Assembly: GCA_934393555.1 (NCBI GenBank)
Contig: CAKRQP010000001.1
Span: forward strand, 43,710-107,709
DNA from: Limivivens sp934393555
Lineage (GTDB): Bacteria > Bacillota > Clostridia > Lachnospirales > Lachnospiraceae
DNA length: 64,000 nt
Reading direction: 5' to 3'
Shown: in pieces, positions 34,127-43,700 of the stretch
Layout of the letters: every line of letters begins with the position of its first letter
How positions within the stretch are numbered: the first letter of the stretch is position 1
Translations under genes and position numbers: made by a program
The notes under the pieces: model-generated
Told to the model about the DNA's origin: nothing
Database searches by the model: none
The model's input: only the letters and a program-made list of their open reading frames with translations

Positions 34127-35410
34127 TTACTCGTTCTCTGCAATTACTTCTGCTGCTTTTTCTTCTGCTTTTGCCAGAGTTTCTTCTGCATCTGCTCCAT
34201 TTACATAAGCTTCCTCGAATACAGCTTTGGTTGCATCCAGAAGTCCCGGATACAGGCCATCCTTTGCACAGTCATCACCAAGAGCCCATCCGGTGGAACG
34301 AACCTCAAGGATATGTTTCACATCTGCCGGAACATTGGAATCCAGCATCATATCATCAAGACCGGTAACAGACGGAACAGAAGTTCCAACTCCGGTGATT
34401 CTTGCTTCCTGGCCCTGGGTTCCGCAGTAGAAGCTTGCGAATTCCATTGCCTCTTTCACATGTTCGGATTTTGCATTGACAGAAAGATAACCACAGCAAA
34501 CCTGTGCGGGTTTGTACTGAGAGCCGTCCTTTGTCGGATACGGGATATAATCGAAGTCGATTCCTTCTTCATAGAAGGTTTTCGTCAGCCAGCGGCCTGC
34601 TGCAATGAAGCCGGTCTGACCAGACATAAACATGGCATCCTCACCCTGACCATTCGGAAGGGTTCCGCCGTATACGAATCTGCCATCATTGATACGATCG
34701 CATACATACTGGAAAGCTTCTTTTGCTTTGTCATCAAATTTGTACTCATCACCCTGCCATACGGTTCCGTCATTTGCAAATACCCAGTTGTAAAGGCGGA
34801 TGGTATCACCGGACTGGATCATTCCACTCTTTCCGTTCTCTTTCAGGGTATCGCAGATCTTATCAAAATTATCCCAGGTCCACTCACCTTTTTCAAACAG
34901 GGACTGCGGATCTTCAAGTCCAAGATCTTCCATCATTTTCGGAGAATAATAAAGAACTACCGGATTACAGTCTACAGACAGACCATAAACACCTTCATCA
35001 TTTCTTGCTGCGCCCCATACGCCTTCACCAAAATCTTCTTCTTTTACATAAGAATCATCGGTTGCCAGGAAATCCTTCATATTAGCGATGGTTCCGTTTT
35101 TCACCAGCTGGCTCATAACCGTATCCTCTACAAAAATGACATCTGCTGCGGTTCCGCCTGCCAGCTGTGTGATCAGCTGCTGGCTGTAACCATCACTGGG
35201 AGATGCCTCAAAGGTTACATGGATTTTATCCTGAGCTTCGTTGAAAGCATCGACTGCCTGCTGATAAACCTTGATCTCATCAGCATTTCCTCTGGAGGTG
35301 TATGTGATCTCCACTTTATCCTCGTCTGCTTTTCCGGTTACTGCGTTTGTTCCCAGCAGTGTAGTAAATGCCATTACACCCGCCATTCCAAGAACCAGTT
35401 TCTTTTTCAT
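34127..35410 (-). CDS. extracellular sugar-binding protein of the alpha-galactoside importer, without lipobox
   Basis: A 427-residue CUT1 solute-binding protein (family 1 fold: VEITYTSRGNADEIKVYQQA, LITQLAGGTAADVIFVEDT, GEWTWDNFDKICDTLKENGK). The signal region reads MKKKLVLGMAGVMAFTTLLG then TNAVTGKADEDK. It has no cysteine, so the usual lipoprotein anchor of Gram-positive binding proteins is missing; cleavage after VTGKA by signal peptidase I is possible. The ribosome-binding site AAAGGAG lies nine bases upstream of the ATG. It is the first gene of the importer operon, transcribed from a strong LacI-type-regulated promoter. Confidence 0.92.
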   Translation of the reverse strand: MKKKLVLGMAGVMAFTTLLGTNAVTGKADEDKVEITYTSRGNADEIKVYQQAVDAFNEAQDKIHVTFEASPSDGYSQQLITQLAGGTAADVIFVEDTVMSQLVKNGTIANMKDFLATDDSYVKEEDFGEGVWGAARNDEGVYGLSVDCNPVVLYYSPKMMEDLGLEDPQSLFEKGEWTWDNFDKICDTLKENGKSGMIQSGDTIRLYNWVFANDGTVWQGDEYKFDDKAKEAFQYVCDRINDGRFVYGGTLPNGQGEDAMFMSGQTGFIAAGRWLTKTFYEEGIDFDYIPYPTKDGSQYKPAQVCCGYLSVNAKSEHVKEAMEFASFYCGTQGQEARITGVGTSVPSVTGLDDMMLDSNVPADVKHILEVRSTGWALGDDCAKDGLYPGLLDATKAVFEEAYVNGADAEETLAKAEEKAAEVIAENE

Positions 35411-35431
35411 GTTTCTGTTTCTCCTTTCATT

Positions 35432-35440
35432 TACTAAACA
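35432..35440. promoter_or_regulatory. operator-like palindrome 1 (TTTACTAAA)
   Basis: A 9-bp palindrome with an odd centre base, between the importer promoter and the binding-protein start codon. The same core recurs at 35473-35483 and 35602-35612. Confidence 0.5.
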
Positions 35441-35472
35441 GTATTTTCGTTTCAGAAAACATTTCTTTTGTT

Positions 35473-35483
35473 TTTTAGTAAAA
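35473..35483. promoter_or_regulatory. operator-like palindrome 2 (TTTTAGTAAAA)
   Basis: An 11-bp palindrome lying just downstream of the importer -10 box, at about the transcript start to +30, where a LacI-type repressor would block elongation. Its flanks share extra bases (TTTTTTAGTAAAATG) with the copy at 35602. Confidence 0.6.
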
Positions 35484-35505
35484 TGTTTTCTTTGCTGATG
35501 AACTC

Positions 35506-35534
35506 AATATAGCACTTATATCTAGTGATGTCAA
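35506..35534 (-). promoter_or_regulatory. consensus promoter of the importer operon
   Basis: TTGACA (35529-35534), 17 bases, TATATT (35506-35511) on the minus strand, about 95 bases before the binding-protein ATG at 35410. Confidence 0.8.
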
Positions 35535-35601
35535 CTCTTTTTTTTGTTTTTCCGTTGTTTTTACTATACTTCTTTTTCTGTTTCAATTTTTTACATTGTT
35601 T

Positions 35602-35612
35602 TTTTAGTAAAA
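35602..35612. promoter_or_regulatory. operator-like palindrome 3 (TTTTAGTAAAA)
   Basis: The second exact copy of the 11-bp palindrome. It lies directly upstream of TTGTTT (35617-35622) and TATGGT, a weak rightward promoter for the GH36 gene. A further partial site, TTTTACTAA, runs into the GH36 start codon at 35667-35675. Confidence 0.55.
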
Positions 35613-35674
35613 TGCTTGTTTTTTTTTATTTCATGTGCTATGGTAAAAACATAACAAATCAGGAGGTTTTACTA

Positions 35675-37495
35675 ATGAACATTCCAAAAGTAAACATATC
35701 TTTTCGTAAACTTAAAGTTGATGTTATTTCCTCCAGCGAAGAGGACGGCCTGTTCACTTTCCACTATATGATTTGCCCGGATGCATCGGCAGAGGATTCT
35801 TTTCCAGAACGCTTCCAGCTTTCTTCCTCTTCTCTCCCCTATATCCGCCTCCGTATGACATTCCCGGCTCTCGGGATCATCGGCACCTGGATGGCAGATT
35901 CCGGTTTTTCAAAAAATCTCCGGGCAGACTGGGCGCCCGGGCAACAAATCAATCTGAGTCATTCTGCTCCTGTGGTCTGCTTCTTCAATGGAAATGACCA
36001 GAACTGCCTGACTCTGGCGCTTAGTGAGGCAGCCCGTGATGTTCTTCTTTTTCCTGGTATCCACGAAGAAAATGGGGAAATGCTTCTGGAAGCCGCCGTT
36101 CTTCTCTCTGAGCCGCTTTCAGAGGAATACCATCTTTCGATCCGACTGGATACCCGCACACTTCCTTTCTATGAATCACTGAAAGAAGTTTCCAACTGGT
36201 GGGACAGTGTATCTTCTGACGCTCCCATGAAGGTTCCTGCAGAAGCCCGGATTCCCATGTACTCCACCTGGTACTCCTATCATCAGGATATCTCCGATGA
36301 AGCTCTTTCCAGAGAATACGGTCCGGCAGAAACTCTTGGTATGAAAGCTGTGATCATCGACGACGGTTGGCAGACTTCTGACAATAACAGAGGCTACGGC
36401 TACTGTGGTGACTGGGAAAACACACCGGATAAATTTCCGGATTTTGCCGCCCATGTGAAAAAGATCCATTCCCACCATATGAAATGCCTGCTCTGGTACA
36501 GTGTTCCTTTTATCGGCCGTTATTCCCGTATCTGGAATCGTTTTTCTGAAAAGCTGCTTCATTATGACGAAGAGCTGCACTGTGGCACTCTGGATCCTCG
36601 TTATCCGGAGGTTCGTGAATATCTGGTTTCTGTTTTTGAAAAAGGTATGAAGGAGTGGAATCTGGATGGTTTTAAGCTGGATTTCATCGACTCCTTCCGC
36701 TCTTATCCGGATACCCCCGCTTATTCCGACACCATGGATTATTCAGAGATCCAGGACGCTGTCTATGCTCTGATGTTGGAGATTTCAAGAAGACTGCAGA
36801 AGCAGAACCCTTCTCTTCTCATTGAGTTCCGCCAGAATTATATCGGTCCCAGGATGCGCCGGTTCGGTAATATTTTCCGTGTGGGAGACTGCCCCTTATC
36901 CGGTATCAGCAACCGGGTAGGAATCACTGACTTGAAGCTCATCAGCGGAAACACTGCCATTCATTCTGATATGCTCATGTGGCACAGGGACGAGAAGCCG
37001 GAAGATGTAGCAATTCAGCTTATTAATAACATATTTGCGACTCTGCAGATCTCCGTACATTTAAATGAACAGACCCCGGAGCAAAAAAAAGTTCTGGCTC
37101 ATTATCTGAATTTCTCCACCAAATACCGTGAAGTTCTTCAGTGTGGAGATTTCCGTGCGCATGCTCCACTGGCTCTTTATCCACTCCTGGAATCATGCAA
37201 AGACCAGATATGGATCTCGGCCTCTTATAAGGAAAATCAAATCATCCCCTGTCCGGATCCTGCTTCCTATCGAGAAACCATTTTTCTCAATGGAACAAAA
37301 ACCCCGGAACTTACGCTCCGTCTCTCCGCTCCAGGTGTCTTTCTCATCAGAAAACTGGATTGTTTCGGAGAAATTGTGCATGAGGAGACCAAAGCACTTA
37401 CAGACAGTATCCATACCTTTCAGGTAAGTCAGGGAGGTGCTCTTTTCCTGTATCCTTCCGAAGCATCGAAATCCGATGTCGCTATTTACTCATAA
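35675..37495 (+). CDS. GH36-type alpha-galactosidase
   Basis: A 606-residue clan GH-D glycosidase releasing terminal alpha-galactose, probably from raffinose-family sugars or melibiose. An N-terminal beta domain (about 1-170) precedes the (beta/alpha)8 barrel with AVIIDDGWQTSDNNRGYG, the nucleophile motif DGFKLDFIDSF (Asp336) and the likely acid/base RVGDCPLSG (Asp405). It resembles the short Thermotoga-like GH36 group, not the ~720-residue RafA group. There is no signal peptide, so it is intracellular. The start at 35675 has AGGAGG upstream; the frame opens 150 bases earlier but that stretch is promoter DNA. The importer operon is divergent. Confidence 0.92.
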   Translation: MNIPKVNISFRKLKVDVISSSEEDGLFTFHYMICPDASAEDSFPERFQLSSSSLPYIRLRMTFPALGIIGTWMADSGFSKNLRADWAPGQQINLSHSAPVVCFFNGNDQNCLTLALSEAARDVLLFPGIHEENGEMLLEAAVLLSEPLSEEYHLSIRLDTRTLPFYESLKEVSNWWDSVSSDAPMKVPAEARIPMYSTWYSYHQDISDEALSREYGPAETLGMKAVIIDDGWQTSDNNRGYGYCGDWENTPDKFPDFAAHVKKIHSHHMKCLLWYSVPFIGRYSRIWNRFSEKLLHYDEELHCGTLDPRYPEVREYLVSVFEKGMKEWNLDGFKLDFIDSFRSYPDTPAYSDTMDYSEIQDAVYALMLEISRRLQKQNPSLLIEFRQNYIGPRMRRFGNIFRVGDCPLSGISNRVGITDLKLISGNTAIHSDMLMWHRDEKPEDVAIQLINNIFATLQISVHLNEQTPEQKKVLAHYLNFSTKYREVLQCGDFRAHAPLALYPLLESCKDQIWISASYKENQIIPCPDPASYRETIFLNGTKTPELTLRLSAPGVFLIRKLDCFGEIVHEETKALTDSIHTFQVSQGGALFLYPSEASKSDVAIYS

Positions 37496-37562
37496 ATACG
37501 ATTACTTAACGCTCTGTACACTTGAAGCAGTGAAACGTTTCTTCTGCATGCAAGCTACAAAA

Positions 37563-37619
37563 AAGGCTGTCGCCCGACAACTATTTTGTCGGTACGACAG
37601 CCTTGATTTTTGTTTTTTG
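37563..37619. terminator. strong terminator after the GH36 gene
   Basis: Nested perfect stems AAGGCTGTCG/CGACAGCCTT and CCGACAA/TTGTCGG followed by T-rich sequence. An A run on the left means it may also end the leftward murB-rapZ-whiA-crh unit, whose last stop is at 37626. Confidence 0.85.
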
Positions 37620-37625
37620 ATTTGA

Positions 37626-37880
37626 TCAGTTCCCACTCAGATATTTCTCAATTTCCTTCATGGCTTCTTCTTCGTCCGTTCCATTGGCGGAAACTACAAT
37701 ACTGTCGCCATAATTCAGCCCCAGAGTCATCATTCCCATAATACTCTTCGCATTTACATGACGCTCTTCACTTTCCACATAAATCTCACTGTCATACTGG
37801 CTGGCCACCTGTACAAGCAGTGCCACCGGACGTGCCTCAAGACCGTTTCTGATTTGGATCATCACTGGTTTCTTAATCAT
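37626..37880 (-). CDS. crh: Crh-like HPr paralogue lacking the active-site histidine
   Basis: An 84-residue HPr-fold protein. The position of His15 is Glu in RNGLEARPVALL, so it cannot accept phosphate from enzyme I. Ser46 in VNAKSIMGMMTLG is intact and should be a target of HPr kinase. This is the hallmark of Crh, a catabolite-repression cofactor for CcpA, which has Gln at position 15 in Bacillus. The genome context agrees: in Bacillus crh follows yvcJ(rapZ)-yvcK-whiA, and here it follows rapZ-whiA with an 8-base overlap of the whiA end. The Glu substitution imitates a permanently charged site and is unusual. Confidence 0.85.
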   Translation of the reverse strand: MIKKPVMIQIRNGLEARPVALLVQVASQYDSEIYVESEERHVNAKSIMGMMTLGLNYGDSIVVSANGTDEEEAMKEIEKYLSGN

Positions 37881-38850
37881 AATATTGCTCCTCCTTACTT
37901 CCTCTCAGCGTTTCCGCCAAATTACTTAGTTTTCTTAATCTATGGTTGACTCCTGATTTTCCAATGGGTGGGTTATGCATAAGCCCAAGCTCCTTTAAAG
38001 ATGCGTCGGGATTTTCCAGCCGAATCCCCGCTGTCTCCAAAAGTTCATCAGACAGTTCTGAAAAACTGCCCGCTGCCTTCAGAAACTCAATATCCTCGAT
38101 CTGCTTGACCGCTGCACTGACTGTTTTATGAATATTGGCAGTCTCGCAGTTGACTTTTCGATTTACGGAATTTCTCATTTCTTTAAAGATACGTACATTT
38201 TCCAGATCCATCAGTGCGACATGTGCTTCCATAACATTCAACAAATCTACGATCTGCGCACCTTCTTTTAAGTATACCACAAAATATCTCTTTCGGCACA
38301 CTATTTTTGCATCCATATCAAAGCTGTCTATGAGCTCCTGGATCTGTCTTGCCTTGCCTTCTGTGGAACAGACGATCTCGAAGTGATAAGCTTTCTTCGG
38401 ATCACTCATGGAACCGGTGCTTAAAAAAGCGCCCCGGATAAATGCCCGTTTACAGCATGTCCGCTGAAGAAGGATATTATCCGCCGCTGTCAGGTTTTCC
38501 CGGATCTCCATATGTCCGTCGATCAGCTTCAGTGCCTGGAGCACACGCAGAGCATCCTCATGTCCTGGTACCAGGATCGTATAGATCCTTGTCTTCTGAG
38601 GCTTCTGGTGCTGCCTGATAGAGATCTCCGGTTCTATATTAAATATTTTCTGCAATAATGTAAAGCATTTTCTCACCACAGGCAGACTGTCAGTCTGGAT
38701 CTTTACCCGATAACGGTCGCCGCTGGTGATCACCACTCCGCCGCACATCCCCATGATCGCCGCCAGTTCCGCGATCTGGCAGTGTCTGGCCGTACTGACC
38801 TTCTGTGAAAGTTCCTCTTTTATTTCTCCGGAAAATGACATTTCCTTCAC
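37873..38850 (-). CDS. whiA: DNA-binding protein WhiA
   Basis: A 325-residue protein with an N-terminal LAGLIDADG-homing-endonuclease-like domain (FSGEIKEELSQ, then RTCCKRAFIRGAFLSTGSMS). A C-terminal helix-turn-helix region reads SLKELGLMHNPPIGKSGVNHRLRKL. In Gram-positives it links cell division and chromosome segregation and has no nuclease activity. It overlaps the rapZ stop by four bases and the crh start by eight, so the three genes are a tight operon. The cluster lacks yvcK, which usually lies between rapZ and whiA. Confidence 0.96.
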   Translation of the reverse strand: MKEMSFSGEIKEELSQKVSTARHCQIAELAAIMGMCGGVVITSGDRYRVKIQTDSLPVVRKCFTLLQKIFNIEPEISIRQHQKPQKTRIYTILVPGHEDALRVLQALKLIDGHMEIRENLTAADNILLQRTCCKRAFIRGAFLSTGSMSDPKKAYHFEIVCSTEGKARQIQELIDSFDMDAKIVCRKRYFVVYLKEGAQIVDLLNVMEAHVALMDLENVRIFKEMRNSVNRKVNCETANIHKTVSAAVKQIEDIEFLKAAGSFSELSDELLETAGIRLENPDASLKELGLMHNPPIGKSGVNHRLRKLSNLAETLRGSKEEQYYD

Positions 38851-39704
38851 CTCGACACATCCCGGTGTTCCAGCCGGACTCCATACTCCGGGCAGTTGCT
38901 CAGAGCTTCAAAAAGCTTGTTTGCCAGAGTCACCGAACGGTGTTTGCCGCCCGTACAGCCGATACCGATGACCAGCTGGTTCTTTCCCTCCAGTATATAA
39001 TTGGGAATGAGAAACTCCAGCATATCTACCAGCTTGTCCAGAAACGTATGGGAAAGCTCGTATCCCATAACAAAATCCTGTACCTCTTTATCATTCCCTG
39101 TCTTGTATTTCAGTCCTTCTACATAGTAGGGATTGGGAAGGAAACGGACATCAAATACCAGATCACAGTCACTTGGGATCCCGTATTTGAAGCCAAAGGA
39201 CAGGACCGTGATCATCAGGTTCTTAAAGCTCTTCTCGCCTGCAAGGATCTGTTCCAGGGCTTTCTTCAGTTCTCTGGTGAGAAGCTGACTGGTATCCAGA
39301 ATATACGTCGCATTTTCTTTCAGATAAAGAAGCTTTTCTCTTTCCTGACGGATCCCGTCTTCCACACGCCCCTGTTTCGCCAGAGGGTGCGTTCTCCTTG
39401 TCTCTTTATAGCGTTTGACCAGAACCTCATCACTGGCTTCCAGATAAAGGATCTGATAGGCAACACCGGAGGCCTTCAGATGCTCCAGGACGGAAGACAT
39501 CTCATCCAGGGAACGGCCATTCCGGATATCTACACCAACAGCCACCTGGCTGATATCGCTTCCGGGTGCATGGGCAAGCTCCGCAAATTTCGGAAGCAGA
39601 GCAATGGGAAGATTATCCACACAAAAGTATCCCATATCCTCCAGCATTTTCAGGGCTGTAGATTTTCCAGCACCTGACATTCCGGTTACAATGACAAATT
39701 TCAT
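38847..39704 (-). CDS. rapZ: RapZ/YvcJ nucleotide-binding protein
   Basis: A 285-residue P-loop protein. Walker A TGMSGAGKS is at residues 7-15, then YFCVDNLPIALLPKFAEL. The C-terminal domain has the conserved LVIGIGCTGGKHRSVTLAN. In Escherichia coli RapZ is an RNA-binding adaptor for RNase E; in Bacillus YvcJ hydrolyses GTP and affects competence. The presence of an RNA-binding-type protein in a genome with a tandem small-RNA array is noted but no link is shown. It overlaps murB and whiA by four bases each. Confidence 0.95.
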   Translation of the reverse strand: MKFVIVTGMSGAGKSTALKMLEDMGYFCVDNLPIALLPKFAELAHAPGSDISQVAVGVDIRNGRSLDEMSSVLEHLKASGVAYQILYLEASDEVLVKRYKETRRTHPLAKQGRVEDGIRQEREKLLYLKENATYILDTSQLLTRELKKALEQILAGEKSFKNLMITVLSFGFKYGIPSDCDLVFDVRFLPNPYYVEGLKYKTGNDKEVQDFVMGYELSHTFLDKLVDMLEFLIPNYILEGKNQLVIGIGCTGGKHRSVTLANKLFEALSNCPEYGVRLEHRDVSR

Positions 39705-40621
39705 TTAAACTCTCCCAACATCTTCACTTCCGGCTCCAGACGGACACCGAACTTTTCTTCCACACGGTCTGCCACTTCCTTCATCAGAAGCTGTACCTCT
39801 TCGGCAGTGGCGCCGCCTTTGTTGATAACAAAACCGCAATGCTTCTCGGAAACCTGGGCTCCACCGACAGAGAATCCCCGAAGGCCTGCATCCATAATCA
39901 GTTTTCCTGCAAAATAGCCTTCCGGCCGTTTAAAGGTGCTTCCCGCACTCGGATATTCCACCGGCTGCTTGCTCACACGCTTTTCCTTCAGCTCTTCCAT
40001 CACGGAACGGATCTCGGTCTGATCGCCCTTTTTCAGGCGAAGAGCAGCTCCCAGAACAAAATACGGTTCCTTCTGGATCACACTGGTCCGGTATCCCAGC
40101 TCCAGTTCTTCTCCGGAAAGCCTTAAAAACTCTCCGTCCTCTGTCAGAACATCGCTCCAGAGGATGACATCCTTCATCTCTCCGCCATAAGCGCCTGCAT
40201 TCATAACGACCGCGCCCCCCAGAGTTCCCGGTATGCCAGAGGCAAATTCAAGCCCGGTCAGTCCCTGTTCTGCCGCCTGATTGGCCAGACGTACCAGAAG
40301 TGCTCCCGACTGGGCATAAATGGTTTCCTCTTCTATGGTGATATCGGAAAAATTCTTAAACAACTGAATGATAACGCCCCGGAACCCCTTGTCTCCCACC
40401 AGGAGATTGCTTCCGTTTCCGAGAACAGCAAAGGGAATCTCTTCCTCTTTGCAAAGCCGGATCACCTGACGGATTTCCTCTTTCGTATGAGGTGTCACAA
40501 AATAATCTGCCGGACCGCCGATCCGAAAGGTGGTATGACGGCTCATGGGCTCCTCTGTGACTACTTCCCCGCTGCCGGCTGCCAGGCGCAGGCGCTCCAA
40601 TAAATTCTGATCACTTTTCAT
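39701..40621 (-). CDS. murB: UDP-N-acetylenolpyruvoylglucosamine reductase
   Basis: A 306-residue FAD enzyme that makes UDP-N-acetylmuramate, a committed step of peptidoglycan synthesis. It has SRHTTFRIGGPADYFV, VLGNGSNLLVGDKGFRGVII, the substrate-site stretch GLEFASGIPGTLGGAVVMNA and the serine motif YPSAGSTFKRP. The C-terminal Glu is in RLEPEVKML. It is the short type II form. ATG 40621 has GGAG eight bases upstream; the open frame extends to 40693 but without a ribosome-binding site. First gene of the murB-rapZ-whiA-crh operon. Confidence 0.96.
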   Translation of the reverse strand: MKSDQNLLERLRLAAGSGEVVTEEPMSRHTTFRIGGPADYFVTPHTKEEIRQVIRLCKEEEIPFAVLGNGSNLLVGDKGFRGVIIQLFKNFSDITIEEETIYAQSGALLVRLANQAAEQGLTGLEFASGIPGTLGGAVVMNAGAYGGEMKDVILWSDVLTEDGEFLRLSGEELELGYRTSVIQKEPYFVLGAALRLKKGDQTEIRSVMEELKEKRVSKQPVEYPSAGSTFKRPEGYFAGKLIMDAGLRGFSVGGAQVSEKHCGFVINKGGATAEEVQLLMKEVADRVEEKFGVRLEPEVKMLGEFK

Positions 40622-40723
40622 GTTTATTCTCCTGCCGCAAACGGGCAGACCTCTGCCCTGTGCGTTTTCATGACTTTCATCATACAACAACAAACGGATT
40701 TCTTCAAGTATAAAATTAAGAAA

Positions 40724-40749
40724 GGCACTCCGAAGTCTCCCGGAGTGCC
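40724..40749 (-). terminator. terminator of the GtrA-YfhO gene
   Basis: A 9-bp perfect stem GGCACTCCG/CGGAGTGCC followed on the minus strand by TTTCTTAATTTT, 22 bases after the stop codon. Confidence 0.75.
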
Positions 40750-40770
40750 ATATCAGTTCTTTTCTGTTAT

Positions 40771-43700
40771 CTATTCATACGATTCATCTTCGGAAAGGAG
40801 CTCTTCCGTTTCCTCTTCTTCCCTTTTTTTCACCGGGATCGTTGCTTCCATTCCTTCTTCTGCAGGGATCGGTACAAGACGCCGCTGATTTTCCAGGATC
40901 TGTGTCAGGAAAAACAGTGCCAGGCAGAGCACGCTTAAGATGGTGCCCTCCCAGAGTCCGGGAGCCGTATAATCCAGAGAGATCTCATGACTTCCCTCAG
41001 TAAGATCGATTCCGAGAAGTGCACGGCCCACAGCATAGGTTTCTACTGTTTTTCCGTCTACTTTTACCTTCCAGCCTGTATCATAGGGGATGGAAAAGAG
41101 AAGCGTTCCGTCCTGATCCGCCTGGATCGTGCCGCGGATTTTTCCGTCGGTCACATAATAACGGCCGTCTTCGCTGTCTGTCACCAGCTGAGAGGAAGCC
41201 AGTTTTTCATGAACCAGCTCATACTCCTCGTTGGAACAGATATAAACATTAGCTGTCACGCTGCCTTCCTGACCGTCACTGAACTCGCAGGTCACAGTGG
41301 CCAGCTCATCCTCATCAAAACAGCCAAGATCATACAGATGATCGTTGTATTTATCATAGGATTTCGTATAATCCGGCGTGGAAACCGTGATCTTTTCTGT
41401 CTTTCTGGTCACCTCCAGATAAGCCTGCATGCCAGCCGGGATCACAATGTCATAGCTTCCTCCGTCCGTCATCTCGATGCTCTGGTTCAGCGTATAAAGC
41501 GGTCCCTCATTGACTGCAAGGGCTACAAACTGATTCTGGACATCTGCTGCACTTCCGCTGTCAATATCCCAGTCTTTGATATCGGAATCCACCAGAAAAC
41601 CGATGGAAAGGGCATTGTCATTGCGATAAAGGGCCAGTGGTTCTTCATAATCCACCTGTTCCATCTGATAAAGCCGGTCCGTAATGGTCTTGGATTCCAC
41701 ATATTTGACACCGAAAATATCATTAAAGAGTTTGGTCAGCCCCACGTAACCACTCTTATTTGTCCTGGCCTCCATGCCAAGAGCCTTGCAAAGATCTACG
41801 GTAGCTGCCGGCATCGTGGAAGAAAAGAGCATGACGCCGTCTCCGCCCATGAACATGTCCGCATTTCTCATACGGGTGCTGTCGATATCACTCCGGTAGA
41901 AGCTGCTGCCGTCTTCATTTCTCGCCATCAGTTTTTCATAGGCGATCTGATCATCCAGATACGTCTGACGGCTGACTGTCCCGTTCATGCAGACCCCGTA
42001 GACAGCGGTAGCCGTCATCTCCGCCACTCCAAGGAAGATCAGAACTTTTTTAAACAGCTGTTCTTCCCTTGCTTTTCTCACCAGCCCGTAAAAAAGAAGA
42101 AGGACTCCATAGACGGTAAGCAAAAGCTCCGTTGACAGATAAACGTAAAATTCCCGTTCTCCAAGCCCCGTCCACCAGGAATATCCGGTGAAGGCCAGCG
42201 GAACCGCAGCCGCAAGAAGCACTCTCGTACCGGAAAGATATCGGACATGCCAGAGTGCCTGATGTGCCATGATAAGAAGCATGGCAATATAAAGGAAAGC
42301 AAAACGGTTCGGCAGACCGTTCTGGGTATGAAAACCGTGCCAGATGAAATTCAGCACATTCGTATCAAAACTCAGAAACAGGAGGACGCAAAGTGCCGTC
42401 TTGGCAATCCGCTCCCGGAGGCTCACATATTTATCCAGAAGAAAGAGCACTGCCAGTACCAGAGTCAGTACGCCGCAGAAAGCATTGAGCTCATACTGAT
42501 GATCTGCAATGTTGATCGGATCCACAAAAGCAAACTGACTGGTCAGCTGAGACGCATCGTGAAGATAAAACTTCGGCGGCCACGGAAATTTGTTTTCCGC
42601 CGATTCAGTGGTCCCCAGTCCCAGAAAAGCGGGCACCAGCATGATGGCCGCCATCCCGCCGGAAAGCAGTGCATACCAGCCAAATGTGAAAGCGCTGGTG
42701 AAAAAGCTTTTTACCGTCAGTCCTTTCGCACTGATCCACTGTACCAGCAGATAAAAACAGGAAAACAGACAGAGCATGAAACCGATGTAATAATTGCAGT
42801 ACAGGACATAAAAGAGGGAGACGCAGAACAGTTTCCCGTTTCCTCCTTTTACAATCCGTTCAATACCGAGCATGATCAGCGGCAGCATGGCAATGCTGTC
42901 AAACCACATGAGGTTGAAATAATAACCGATCATAAAGCTGCTGAGTGCATACATCGTACCAAAGAGCACCGGAAAATAGCTTTTTCCTTTTTCTTTATAA
43001 GCCAGATACCAGCTGAAGGTGCCGCCGCAGAGCCCAAGCTTCAGGACGATAAAAAGTGCCATGACATCCATCATATTCCGCTTCGGGAAAAGGACCAGCA
43101 AGAAGTTCATCGGACTTGCCAGATAATAAGCAATCGTAGCCCAGAAATTAAAGCCCAGACCGCCTCCCATGGAATAGAGGAAGTTCTCATTATTCACCAG
43201 CTTCTCATGAAATTCTGTGAAAAAAGGCAGATACTGGTGAAGAGAATCGATGATCAGAACACCGTGGTCCCCAAAAGGATAGACCAGATTGACTGCAAAA
43301 CTCACTGCCACCACAACAGCCGGAATCGCAAAACCAAATGCCGCACACCGGCGGATCCGTTTTTCCTGAAGAAGCTCTTCCTGCGTCAACTCCGTTTTTG
43401 TTCCTTTTTCTTTAAATACAAAGCATTTGCTGAACACATAGTTCAGTACCAGTACCACCACCTGGATCAGGAGTTTGCCGATCATATCCGGTATGCCAAA
43501 TACACAGCAGAGGATCACCACACCGAAAATCTCGATAAACATGGTACTTAACCGCATGCCGATGAATTGTCCGGCTTCCACCAGAAGCTCCCGTATTCCC
43601 CTGGTCCGGCTCTCAAAGACAAAGAGCTTGTTCACCACATAGGCAAACAAAATGGACAGAGAAATGGAGAGAAAGTTGGCAACGGTAATATCGATTCCCA

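Noticed and set aside
35525..35674. Phe-rich 50-codon extension of the GH36 protein as a signal peptide
   Set aside because: It is a by-product of T-rich promoter DNA with operators; AGGAGG precedes the ATG at 35675 and the enzyme fits an intracellular form.
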